A program made the translations under genes and the position numbers. Below, piece by piece: positions 8,554 through 16,017 of a stretch of 16,017 nt of DNA. The DNA lies in contig MU646608.1 of assembly GCA_026770585.1 (NCBI GenBank), forward strand, positions 373,156-389,172, in the 5' to 3' direction. Under the pieces are notes generated by a model. The model was not told the DNA's origin and did not search any database. It saw nothing but the letters and a program-made list of their open reading frames with translations. Every line of letters begins with the position of its first letter. Positions within the stretch are counted from its first letter, which is position 1. Source of the stretch: Baffinella frigidus (lineage: Eukaryota; Cryptophyceae; Cryptomonadales; Baffinellaceae).

Positions 8554-10742
8554 ATGCGGTGGACTGCGGCCATAATTCTTCAGCTCTGTTGCGTGGTTGG
8601 TCGCGCCGCGTCACCCTCCGCCTCAGCCCCCCTGTTGTCAGCACACCATATGGTTGTTCCTCCTCCTGAAACTGAGGGCGGGCCGCCGCACGTCGTCGTC
8701 GCGAGGACATTGAGTCCAAACAAGAGAACAATGAGTCCGGCCGCTCTTCCGGGTTTCGGCCCTCCGCGTACCGTCGATGTGCGAGCGTGGTACGGCGCAA
8801 TCTCAGCGAATTCTGGGGCTGGAGTGTACTGGGAAAACGAGGGTGATCGAGGCGAGGAAGGTGCTGGAAGCCGTGAGACCAAAGAGTGCGCACAGCCGTT
8901 GGAGAAACAGGAGGCCCCACGGAGGAAGCCGCGAAAAAAAGTTCATCGCCGACGGTGGTCAGGCGGCCCGTGGGTGATGTACCAATGCGCTGGCTATGGT
9001 TCCAGGTCGGGGGCAGAGTGCCGCGGGAACGTGACACACGGAGTCGCGGGACATGCCGGCGAACACTGGAATGCGTTCCTGTGCGATGTGTGCTCCCGAG
9101 GTGTGCCGGACGCGGTCTATCTCCGCCGCAGGTGCATGCAGTGTCCGCGAGAAGCGTCCTGCGGGGCCCCAGGCATGATCCCTTCCAACCTGGCACCATT
9201 CCCTGCCTCACTTCATTCAAAACCTTGCACACGTGATCCTTCGTTGATGTTTCTCATGGCTCGGTGCTTCGTGCGAGCAGGGGCGGCGATCAAAACTGCG
9301 CGGCATTGCGCGTGGCACAAGGGCCCGAATGAATCAGACCTGCGTCACCTCCGCTGCAGGTGCCACACTCATCAAAGGCTCGTCTACTCTTTCTGATCCT
9401 TCTTGCAGCACCATCGAGATTTCGCCTGTCCCCATCTTTGACGTGCCGTATCCTTTGCCCCTGACGACGCGCCATGCGTGACCCCGCGACTGCCTCTGCG
9501 AAGTGCACGCCGCGTGGGAGAGGCCGTGACCTCCCTCTATTTGCACAACCATGCCATTTTGGAAAAGGCGTCAGTGAACGAACCCTCGGTATGCCTGGTG
9601 CTGCGCAGACACGCGGAGGGGTGCGAGCGGCGAGCGCAGTACGGGGAGATGCCGCACGCCTCCGAAAAGCCGGTCCACACCCCGCCGCCATTTCAGGATT
9701 GCAGGCATGCCTGGGTCTCGCAGAAACCGGGTCCTGCTCTCCATGCCAAGACCAATGCGTGAAGTTGGATAACAGGTTGGAAGCGCACTGTTGTACCGCA
9801 CCGTCACCTTGCTCAGGTCACCTCTTTTACCGAGGGAGGCGCAATCTTACCCGGGTGGGTTTTGAGCCCCCCCCCCCCCCTTGCAATCACCAGATATCGA
9901 AAATTTGACCCTCACGATAGCACACAGGGTGATTTGTAATGAAAATTTTCCGGATAAGACTTGCCTGCCAGCGTGAGACCAACCGTTGGTGCGCACTTTG
10001 GTTCGGATTCGTAGAGAGAGCGTACCTTTTGAGGGTACGGCAGTCGAGGAGCTTACTTGTTAGTCTGGTGCCTACGTCAAGCGTGTTCATGTTTCAAAGC
10101 GACTCGTGTTATTTTGTGAAGTGAAGTGTTTGAGTGGTGTGGCTTGGCTCAGATGCCGGTGTTCTGCGGAGCACACCGGCTGCCTCACCACCGGGACGTG
10201 AAACACAGAATGTGTGCCGAAATCGACTGCCACAAGCGCGCGCTGTTCGGGAGCAACTCTACAGGTTCGCTCCCAGCCCCTCTCGCACCTCCCGCAAACA
10301 CTCCACCAAAAATGCACCCCTCTTCCCGAGAATAACACACCACCATTCATTCTTCTCCGGAAAAGATGCCAGCCACGGAGTGAGGCTCTGATCAATCCTG
10401 CGAGTGCGTGCTCTTGTCGGGCATTTCGCTTCAAGCGCGATTGTGTTGCCACCTACCCTGCCTACCCTGCCTACCCTGCCTACCCTGCCTACCCTGCCTA
10501 CCCTACCTATTCTGCAGGGTAAGCAGGGTAGGTGCCTCGCCGATGATCGTTGGACGATGCATGCCTCGATACACGCCCTGACATGCCTCGGACGTTGCTC
10601 GGCAGGGATGCGGTTCTGTGCGAAACACAAAGACGACGATGACATCAACCTCTCGCGGCTCCCCGGGTTGCGCGCGGGGTCCAAACCGCGTCGCGCCCGC
10701 TCCCGCTCCTCAGGCGCAAGCGTGCTCAGTGCTGACGCGTGA
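8554..10742 (+). CDS. EsV-1-7 cysteine-repeat protein
   Basis: Exons: 8554-9172, 9281-9359, 9609-9672, 10153-10264 and 10606-10742; all phases agree, giving 336 aa. The first intron (9173-9280) would be GC-AG, is a multiple of three and has no stop, so it may be retained. Cysteine repeats follow the EsV-1-7 pattern (C-x4-C-x16-C-x2-H-x12, approximate): C156/C177/C180/C194; C194-x2-C197-x18-C216-x2-H219-x12-C232; C232-x5-C238-x20-C259-x2-H262-x12-C275; C275-x4-C280-x15-C296-x2-H299. Signature pieces are REASCGAPG, CERRAQYG, CAEIDCHKRALFG and RFCAKHK. The N-terminus is hydrophobic (MRWTAAIILQLCCVVG), a possible signal peptide; residues 123-134 are strongly basic and NLS-like; the C-terminal tail is Arg/Ser-rich. 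The family was named from an Ectocarpus virus gene and includes the brown-algal developmental regulator IMM; its biochemical role is unknown and metal binding is presumed. The start codon and exon 1 boundaries are the least certain parts. Confidence 0.7.
10452..10505. repeat. 9-bp tandem repeat (CCTACCCTG) with inverted partner
   Basis: Five exact copies of CCTACCCTG (10452-10496) and one variant (CCTACCCTA) lie in the last intron of the EsV-1-7 gene. CAGGGTAGG, the reverse complement of the unit, follows at 10524-10532, so the intron RNA could fold here. Confidence 0.9.
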
Positions 10743-10867
10743 CGCTGCTTGCTACCTCGCCCCGTGGTGTGTCGCTCCCGAAACTGCCTAGACCTCAGGT
10801 TACCAACGTGGGGTGACTGTCGATGCCCGCTGTGTCGGCCCAGTGTGACAGCCGGGGGCCTTCTGTA

Positions 10868-10986
10868 CAGGGGTACCTCGCTCATAAGAAACCGCCCCAC
10901 CCTAGGATCCTACAGTAGGCCCATGCCTAGGGCCCTAGAGTGGTCCTAGGGGGGGGGGGCGGTTTCTTATGAGCGAGGTAACCCTG
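10868..10986. mobile_element. MITE-like inverted-repeat element, copy A3
   Basis: The left end CAGGGGTACCTCGCTCATAA and the right end TTATGAGCGAGGTAACCCTG form inverted repeats of about 30 bp, which also include GAAACCGCCCC / GGGGCGGTTTC. TA flanks both sides (10866-10867 and 10987-10988). The core holds GATCCTACAGTAGG and GGTCCTAGGG. This is the cleanest copy in the window. It lies between the convergent EsV-1-7 and GPI1 genes. Confidence 0.85.
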
Positions 10987-11257
10987 TAGTGAGGTCGTGT
11001 TGTTGTGGCGAGGCACGGCTGAGAGGAGCAGCCCCCCCGCGTAGAGGGGCAACTGTGTGCGCTTGAGGTGTTTATTATGTACAGACTTGGAAATTCTTCT
11101 ACTTTCTACGGTATCGCATGCGCGGATACACCGCGCTTTGGGCATCTCGTGACCTAAGGGAACCGCTCAGCACTCCCCATGAGCACTCCTTTCGCGAATA
11201 TCCAGAAGTCAACCACCTGCCCGGAGCCCCTCCGCGGATCAGTTGCGGAAATGATCG

Positions 11258-11283
11258 CAGTGCACGTGCGCAGTGCACGTGCG
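11258..11283. repeat. 13-bp tandem duplication containing CACGTG
   Basis: CAGTGCACGTGCG occurs twice in a row (11258-11270 and 11271-11283). Each unit holds a palindromic CACGTG (E-box/G-box type) hexamer. There is no gene start nearby to tie it to, so a regulatory role is only a possibility. Confidence 0.7.
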
Positions 11284-11693
11284 CAGCTCAAACAAGCTCA
11301 CGCATTCGCCGCATTCGCTGTCGCCCCAGAGAATACGAGCAGATAAGTGCAGCAGAGAGGAGAGGAGGGGCAGACCGGGAGGAGTTGGCACGAAGGTCTG
11401 TCGGGGAGCGTCGACTGAGGCATACTCTCAGAGAGCAGCAGCGATCGCAGCACCTGTCAAGCCCGCCGCCACGCGTCAGACACGTCAAAGCCGTCAGCGC
11501 CGTGACAGCCGTGCGAGAAGTGAGCGCCGTATGAGCCGAGAGAAACTTTACATAGGTGAGAGATGTGTGAAATATGAGATGGGTGACAGGCGTGCGAGCC
11601 GCGTGGCTTGTGAGAAGCGAGAAGATTCTCGCCCTTGGCACAGCAGCGCTGCGGCGGGGGCGATCCAAGACAGGTGCCACATGCGTTTCTCGC

Positions 11694-11730
11694 CAAGAAG
11701 AAAACGCACCGCCCTAGGGTCCTACGGTAA
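11694..11730. mobile_element. probable remnant of an A-family MITE
   Basis: AAGAAGAAAACGCACCGCCC followed by TAGGGTCCTACGGTAAG resembles the inner left TIR and core of copies A2/A3 (AAGAAACCGCCC, CCTAGGG, CCTACNGTAGG), but no matching right half is present. Likely a decayed half element. Confidence 0.35.
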
Positions 11731-11780
11731 GCATTTCCTGGGAGCTTCTACCCCCGAGCCGAGGACGTTAGGCATCTCGA

Positions 11781-11850
11781 GAAAACTGCATCTTACAGGC
11801 GAGAAAACTGAGTATGAAAACTGCATCTTACAGGCGAGAAAACTGAGTAG
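11781..11850. repeat. 35-bp tandem duplication at the GPI1 3' end
   Basis: Two copies (11781-11815 and 11816-11850) differ only in the last base. On the minus (GPI1 sense) strand each contains a 3'-splice-like CTCAG and a strong 5'-splice-like CTGTAAG. The unspliced GPI1 frame ends at a TAA formed by one of these CTGTAA sites. Confidence 0.9.
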
Positions 11851-14800
11851 GAGAAGACACGTGGAGTGAAGGAGGGGCAGGATTCGGGGAGAACCTTTCC
11901 GGGGTCGTACTGCTTCAGGACAGCCGCGACGTTCTGAGTGTGCGTGCGGAATATCGCGCCCATCGGCAGCGGCCGATTGCTCAGCTCGAAATGCGACGAC
12001 CTGCGCGTCGTGCATGATTTCAAACTCGGACACGTTGCCCCAGAAAGGTTGCACGCACAGCAGAAAGACGGCGCACCAAGAGCGAGGGTGCAGGATGAGA
12101 TGAGCGAGGGAGGCGCGGGCGGGCCGGATGTGCGGGGATGATGCGCGGGGAGGATGTGTGGGGAGGGGTGGGGTGGGGTGTGCGGGGAGTGGGCTCGCGG
12201 GTGTGCGTGGATAATATGGCAGCAGGCACACACCTTCCGACGAGGCTGGACTTGCGGCGCTCGTTGGCGCGCAGCGGCGACGGCTTCATGCTCGCCGCCC
12301 ACGCTGCCTCCAACCCCACAGGACCATCATTCGAAGACCTCCTCGGCAGCGTGAGGTGCCCCATGTCGGGCAAGGAGGTGCTTGCTCGCATCCCCCGCCC
12401 CCCCCCCGTGAGCTGTGCTGCCGTGGGGCCGTCGAGGCTGTGCGCCGTGTCGCTCTCGGCTGCCTGTCCCGGGGCCCTAGCGTCACTTGACTGGGACAGA
12501 ACCGCGCAACCTTGCCCCATCCATACTGGCGAAAGGGTATTCCGTCTCCCGAAAGCGTCTGCCACCATTGCGCCAAACGCACCCGCAACCCCCAACCTTA
12601 CAAACTCGGCACGCCAACACGTTGCACCGTGCGCAGACCGTAAGTCATTGAACTCGCAAACAGTTCCGGCGCTGCCCCCTGCAGCGATACCTACACCATA
12701 GATTTCACTGTCATGCGGAGCGAGGGGGCACCCCCCGGAATAACTTGCACTGAGGTGAGGAGAGTGCGGGGACAGACCGGGGGCAGGAGCTTGAGAAAGA
12801 CGCCGCCCGGGACATGGGACGGTTGCAGGATGCGCAGCACCAGCGTCGAGATCGGGAAGTGGTTCATCAGCGATACCGTCATTCTGATCACTGCCTGCCA
12901 ACCACGTACGTGGACACACTGTTACTTGCCGATGTGGCGACGGGGAAGGCGTGGGCGCAGGGCGGGGGGAGGCGTGAGTGGAGGGGGCGTGTGCGTGTGC
13001 GTGGGTGAGCGCTGCGGTGCTGGAGTGTGAGTGGCGCGGTTCAGGTCTCGCAGCGGAGCGTTCTGGATCGGGGGGGAAGACAGCGCCCTGATCCCGGGAG
13101 GCGCTGGCAGGGCCCACGGGGATTTAGGGTTTGGGGTTTAGGGTTCAGGGCTTAGGGGTTGGGGTTTAGGGTTTAGGGTTTAGGGTTTGGGGTTCAGTGC
13201 TTAGGGGTTGGGGTTTAGGGTTTAGGGTTGAGGGTTTACGGTTCAGGGCTTAGGGTTTGGGGTTTAGGGTTTAGGGTTTAGGGTTTGGGGTTTAGGGTTT
13301 AGGGTTTAGGGTTTAGGATTGAGTGTTTAGGGTTGAGGGTTGAGGCAGTACTTTGTTTGGGGTTTAGTGTTTAGTGTTTTGAGATGAGGGTTTAGGATTT
13401 GGAGTTTAGGCTTCGAGGTTTGGTGTTTGGTGTTTAGGGTTTAGGGTTTAGGGTTTAGGGTTTAGGGTTCAGGGTTTAGGGTTTAGGGTTCATGGTTTAG
13501 GGTTCAGGGTTTAGGGCTGAGGGTTTAGGATTCAGGTCTTAGGGTCTATTATTTTGTATTCAGGATGTTGGGTTTCAGGTTTAAGATATAGGGTTTAGGG
13601 TTCAGGGTTGAGTTAGTACTCTATTTGGGGTTTAGGGTTTAGGGATTAGGGTTGAGGATTTAGGGTTCAGGGTTCAGGGTTTAGGGTTTAGGGTTTGTGA
13701 TTTAGGATTTAGAGTTTAGGACTTAGGGTTTAGGATTTAGGATTTGGGATCAAGAGTTTATTGTTTAGGGTTTGGGATTCAGGGTTTAGCGTTGTGGTAG
13801 TTCTTCGTTTGGGGTTCAGGGTTTGAGGTTTACAGGTTCGGGTTTCCACGCAAGAGCGCAGAGCTGACTGGAGAAATTGCCAGATCTGGCTATTTCTGAT
13901 CATAAGTGGACATTTTTCCCTGATAATTTTCGAAAATTCGGAAAGATGGTACAAATTCCGTGTGAACCGACTTGTTCTCCCAGATTAATCCCAACACTCT
14001 TGCGTGGTTAGGGTTTGGGGTTGAGTGTTAAAGATTTAGATTTTAGGGTTTAGGGTGTAGGGTGTAGGGTTTAGAGTTCAGGGCTTGGTGTTTGGGCTTT
14101 GGGGTTTATGGTTTAGGGTTCAGTGTTCAGTGTTCAGTGTTCAGTGTTCAGTGTTCAGTGTTCAGTGTTCAGTGTTCAGTGGTTAGGGTCAAGGGTTTAC
14201 GATTCAGGGTTTAACCTGCATGACTTGACCAGGAGGCGTTGTTTTGGGAGGATTCAGGGTTCAGGGTGCAGGTTGTAGGGTGTAAGGTGTAGGGTGTAGA
14301 GTGTAGGGTGTAGGGTGCAGGGTGCAGGACCTGGACGATGCCGACGAAGAGGTAGGGGATGCAGAAGAGAAGGTAGTAGATGAAAGTCGTCGGGAAGAGG
14401 AAGACCAGGAGCGTGAAGAGGAGCGTCCCAAGGAGGAGCTGATCGAGAGAGTAGTCACACGCATCGATCCGTCCGCGCAGCACGTTGCGCTTCCGCCCTC
14501 TGCGAACCCGCCCAACGCCGCGTTAGTCGTCACCTCTTTCCTCTCCTCTACTGCCGCGGAGCGTTGTTGCTCATCACCTTTTTCCCCCCTCTCCTAAACG
14601 GGAGCGGGTGGGGGGGCAGTGTATTGTGGACACAGCACGCATGTCACTCTGGAAAGCTTGGTCGAAGAGCAGGGATGGGCGGGAGGGCAGGAGTCCAAGA
14701 GCGGATGTGCGAGTGCTCAACACGATAGGACCCCAAGTGCTCCAGAGGAGGATGTGCGAGTGCTGAACAGCTGTTGAGTTTTCAACAAAACGGCTAGCAG

Positions 14801-15897
14801 CGCGCACAGTAAGCAACATCCGTCTGCACGCAAACCCGTCGGCACGGCGCGCCCGTGCCTGGTGAGCGCGCCGCACTCTTGCCATGCGCCAATTGATGTC
14901 CCTCATGAGTGATTCGGACATCGGGAAACTGCCAGCCAGGTTTGCAAAGTGCGAACTAGTCCGAGGAAATCCGTTACGCGTTCGTAACAGGTTCGTAACG
15001 GGTTGCGAGCAAGTGCGCGACCTGAAGAGTCGCCAGAGAGAACCGAGCACGCGCGTCTGGACGCCGTGCCACCTGCCGCAACACCCCCCATCAATTCCCC
15101 GGTACACGCTGCTCTTTCGAGTCCTGGCACACCACCACTCCAAACAGCAACCGTGCGTGACGCATGCCGGCCCAAGACCTCCATCTCAGAACTCCTGAGA
15201 AACAATGATGAGCCCCCCCCCCCTCTCGGCGGACGGGAAACGGCGGATGTGGCAGCACCTAGCGGAGATGGTGTAGAAGATGGAGATGTGGAGCGTGAGG
15301 AGCGAGAGCAAGTCGGAGACCAGCGAGATGAGGAGCGTGAACCCTGCGATGCCTGATAGCGCCACGGTGCGCACCGCCCACGGAAGGTACGGTTGCAGCA
15401 GAAGGTACACCACCTGCAGGCGTTACCGGAATCAGTCGGCTGGCGTGTCTGGCAGTGCTCGCGTCACTTGCAGCTGGAAGCGGTGTGGCGATGCGGCGTA
15501 ACGGAAGCGGTGTGGCGATGCGGCGTAACGGAAGCGGTGTGGCGATGCGGCGTACCGTTACGCCTCCCGGCCCCGCGCACACCCGGAAGAGGCGCATCGA
15601 GCATCCCGCCCCGCCCCGGTGCACGCACACCCTCTCATCAGGACGCGCGGCGCAGGTTGCGGATGCATAACCGTCAGAATTTGAGTTGTGTGCGTTCAGG
15701 ATACGAAGTGTGCTGACGGGATGCGCTGGCTGCAGAGAGGTCTGTGCGAGACGCGCTTTCTCGCCAGAGAGCTCTCGGCATGGATGCGGGGAGACCTGGA
15801 AGCACTTGACGCCGAGGATACAGAGGTTGCCGAGACAGTAGTCGAGGTTGTCGTTGAGCTTGAGGCCAGCTGGCACCCCCATGATCCACCGGATCGC
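11793..15897 (-). CDS. GPI1: GPI1 / PIG-Q, GPI-GlcNAc transferase subunit (5' part outside window)
   Basis: PIG-Q/Gpi1 is a membrane subunit of the ER complex that moves GlcNAc from UDP-GlcNAc to phosphatidylinositol, the first step of GPI-anchor synthesis. Exons, 5' to 3': 15897-15796, 15413-15259, 15072-15022, 14499-14331, 12894-12778, about 12412-12234, and 12000-11793; phases agree throughout, giving about 326 visible residues. Family matches in order: [20 protein letters not shown]; a membrane exon with [20 protein letters not shown] and [43 protein letters not shown] with [40 protein letters not shown] with [28 protein letters not shown]. The N-terminus lies past the right edge. The sixth exon is a poorly conserved linker and its start is uncertain. 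The last exon may splice on at GGAAAG|GTTCTC, so the true stop is unsure. The 1,436-base intron between 14331 and 12894 is largely TTTAGGG-like repeat. Confidence 0.85.
13122..13836 (+). repeat. degenerate TTTAGGG-like array 2, left block
   Basis: This has the same heptamer family as array 1, with variants TTTGGGG, TTCAGGG, CTTAGGG, TTGAGGG and TTTAGGA. The G-rich strand is plus. It lies inside the long GPI1 intron, so the GPI1 transcript carries the CCCTAAA form. The repeats GGCAGTACTTTGTTTGGGG near 13345 and TTAGTACTCTATTTGGGG near 13613 suggest a longer period laid over the heptamer. Confidence 0.9.
13837..14006. other. AT-richer unique segment between array blocks
   Basis: About 170 bases of non-repeat DNA, clearly AT-richer than its surroundings, with a TTTTCGAAAA palindrome. 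A minus-strand open frame passes through, but GPI1 needs no exon here: the flanking exons join in phase and match the family without a gap. It could be an insertion that split the array. Confidence 0.5.
14007..14328 (+). repeat. degenerate TTTAGGG-like array 2, right block
   Basis: Heptamer repeats resume after the unique segment. They include a pure TTCAGTG run (14119-14181) and, from about 14253, TGTAGGG/TGCAGGG variants that end right at the GPI1 donor site (14329-14330). About 35 non-repeat bases (14216-14250) interrupt it. In GPI1 sense this is CCCTACA/CCCTGCA-rich DNA at the very start of the intron. Confidence 0.85.
14119..14181 (+). repeat. nine perfect TTCAGTG heptamers
   Basis: Nine exact tandem copies of TTCAGTG lie within the otherwise degenerate array. 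The unit differs from TTTAGGG at two positions. Perfect identity among neighbours points to recent local expansion of one variant. Confidence 0.95.
15477..15557. repeat. 27-bp tandem repeat, three copies, in a GPI1 intron
   Basis: GAAGCGGTGTGGCGATGCGG (first 20 bases of the unit) starts at 15477, 15504 and 15531. The third copy differs only near its end (CGTACCG in place of CGTAACG). It lies in the intron between the exons at 15796-15897 and 15259-15413. Because 27 is a multiple of three it creates spurious open frames. Confidence 0.95.
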
Positions 15898-15922
15898 CTG
15901 CCCCCGTCACACCACTCGAGTG

Positions 15923-16016
15923 GTCAGACCCTCTCTCACGTCACGCGCTCTCGTCCGTCCCTCTCTCTCGTCAGACCCTCTCTCACGTCACGCGCTCTCG
16001 TCCGTCCCTCTCTCTC
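15923..16016. repeat. 47-bp tandem repeat running to the window edge
   Basis: Two identical 47-base units (15923-15969 and 15970-16016) are seen, starting GTCAGACCCTCTCTCACGTC, and a third begins at the last base. It lies just upstream, in GPI1 sense, of the first visible exon, so probably in an intron. The array length cannot be seen. Confidence 0.95.
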
Positions 16017-16017
16017 G

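Larger units (their letters stand above)
10987..11780. other. convergent intergenic region
   Basis: This lies between the 3' ends of the EsV-1-7 gene and GPI1. Long open frames exist on both strands but are low-complexity (repeated Arg/Ser or Thr/Ala/Leu words from CGTCA/CCGTGA-like repeats near 11475-11535). No recognisable protein was found. Small tandem and MITE-derived pieces are listed separately. Confidence 0.4.

Noticed and set aside
8420-9232. 270-codon open frame on the minus strand
   Set aside because: It lies antisense to the first exon of the EsV-1-7 gene, is rich in Arg, Ser, Pro and His, and has no domain.
9868-9883. long C run (and the G run near 8527-8538) as a functional site
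   Set aside because: Homopolymer runs are common in this GC-rich DNA and fall in an intron and a 5' region without further context.
11118-11869. plus-strand open frames as a gene between EsV-1-7 and GPI1
   Set aside because: The translations are repetitive and Arg/Ser-rich with no domain, and they run into the 35-bp duplication.
12020-13117. 365-codon minus-strand open frame read as a single protein
   Set aside because: Only part of it (about 12234-12412) fits as a GPI1 exon. The rest crosses a conserved GPI1 exon in another frame.
13730-13954. minus-strand frame in the AT-rich segment as an extra GPI1 exon
   Set aside because: The exons at 14331-14499 and 12778-12894 join in phase and match PIG-Q without any missing residues.
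15477-15557. CRISPR-like array
   Set aside because: Head-to-tail tandem repeat with no spacers, inside a eukaryotic intron.
1-16017. tRNA or rRNA genes
   Set aside because: No cloverleaf with A and B boxes, and no conserved rRNA segments, were noticed on either strand by eye.

Overview
The window looks like nuclear DNA of a photosynthetic protist with a secondary plastid. A cryptophyte of the Guillardia type is my best guess, by inference. The reasons are GC-rich spliced genes with GT-AG introns of roughly 180-1,400 bases, a plastid leader with Phe after the predicted signal-peptide cut (ASA|F), an EsV-1-7 cysteine-repeat protein, and plant-type TTTAGGG-like heptamers. A haptophyte or stramenopile is not excluded.

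Three multi-exon genes can be rebuilt from conserved protein sequence and matching splice phases. (1) 735-3783, plus strand: a complete six-exon RETICULATA-related (DUF3411) plastid membrane protein, 393 aa. (2) 8554-10742, plus strand: an EsV-1-7 cysteine-repeat protein, 336 aa, with tandem zinc-binding-like repeats split over exons. (3) 15897-11793, minus strand: most of the C-terminal part of GPI1/PIG-Q, a subunit of the enzyme complex that starts GPI-anchor synthesis; its N-terminus lies beyond the right edge. A further minus-strand gene with no recognised product probably occupies part of 4.6-7.7 kb.

Layout: 1-734 upstream region with a motif-rich proximal promoter; 735-3783 the DUF3411 gene with a MITE in each of introns 4 and 5; 3784-5007 intergenic, with two more MITE-like elements and a possible minus-strand exon; 5008-6209 a degenerate TTTAGGG-like array; 6210-7702 the unrecognised minus-strand coding candidate; 7703-8553 a divergent intergenic region; 8554-10742 the EsV-1-7 gene; 10743-11792 convergent intergenic DNA with a MITE and short tandem repeats; 11793-15897 GPI1, whose 1.4-kb intron is mostly a second TTTAGGG-like array; 15898-16017 a further GPI1 intron with a 47-bp tandem repeat.

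The three identified genes do not form a pathway: one is plastid, one is ER and one is probably regulatory. The striking features of the window are the EsV-1-7 gene, the telomere-like DNA inside introns, and a family of about 100-120 bp inverted-repeat elements whose ends resemble splice sites.
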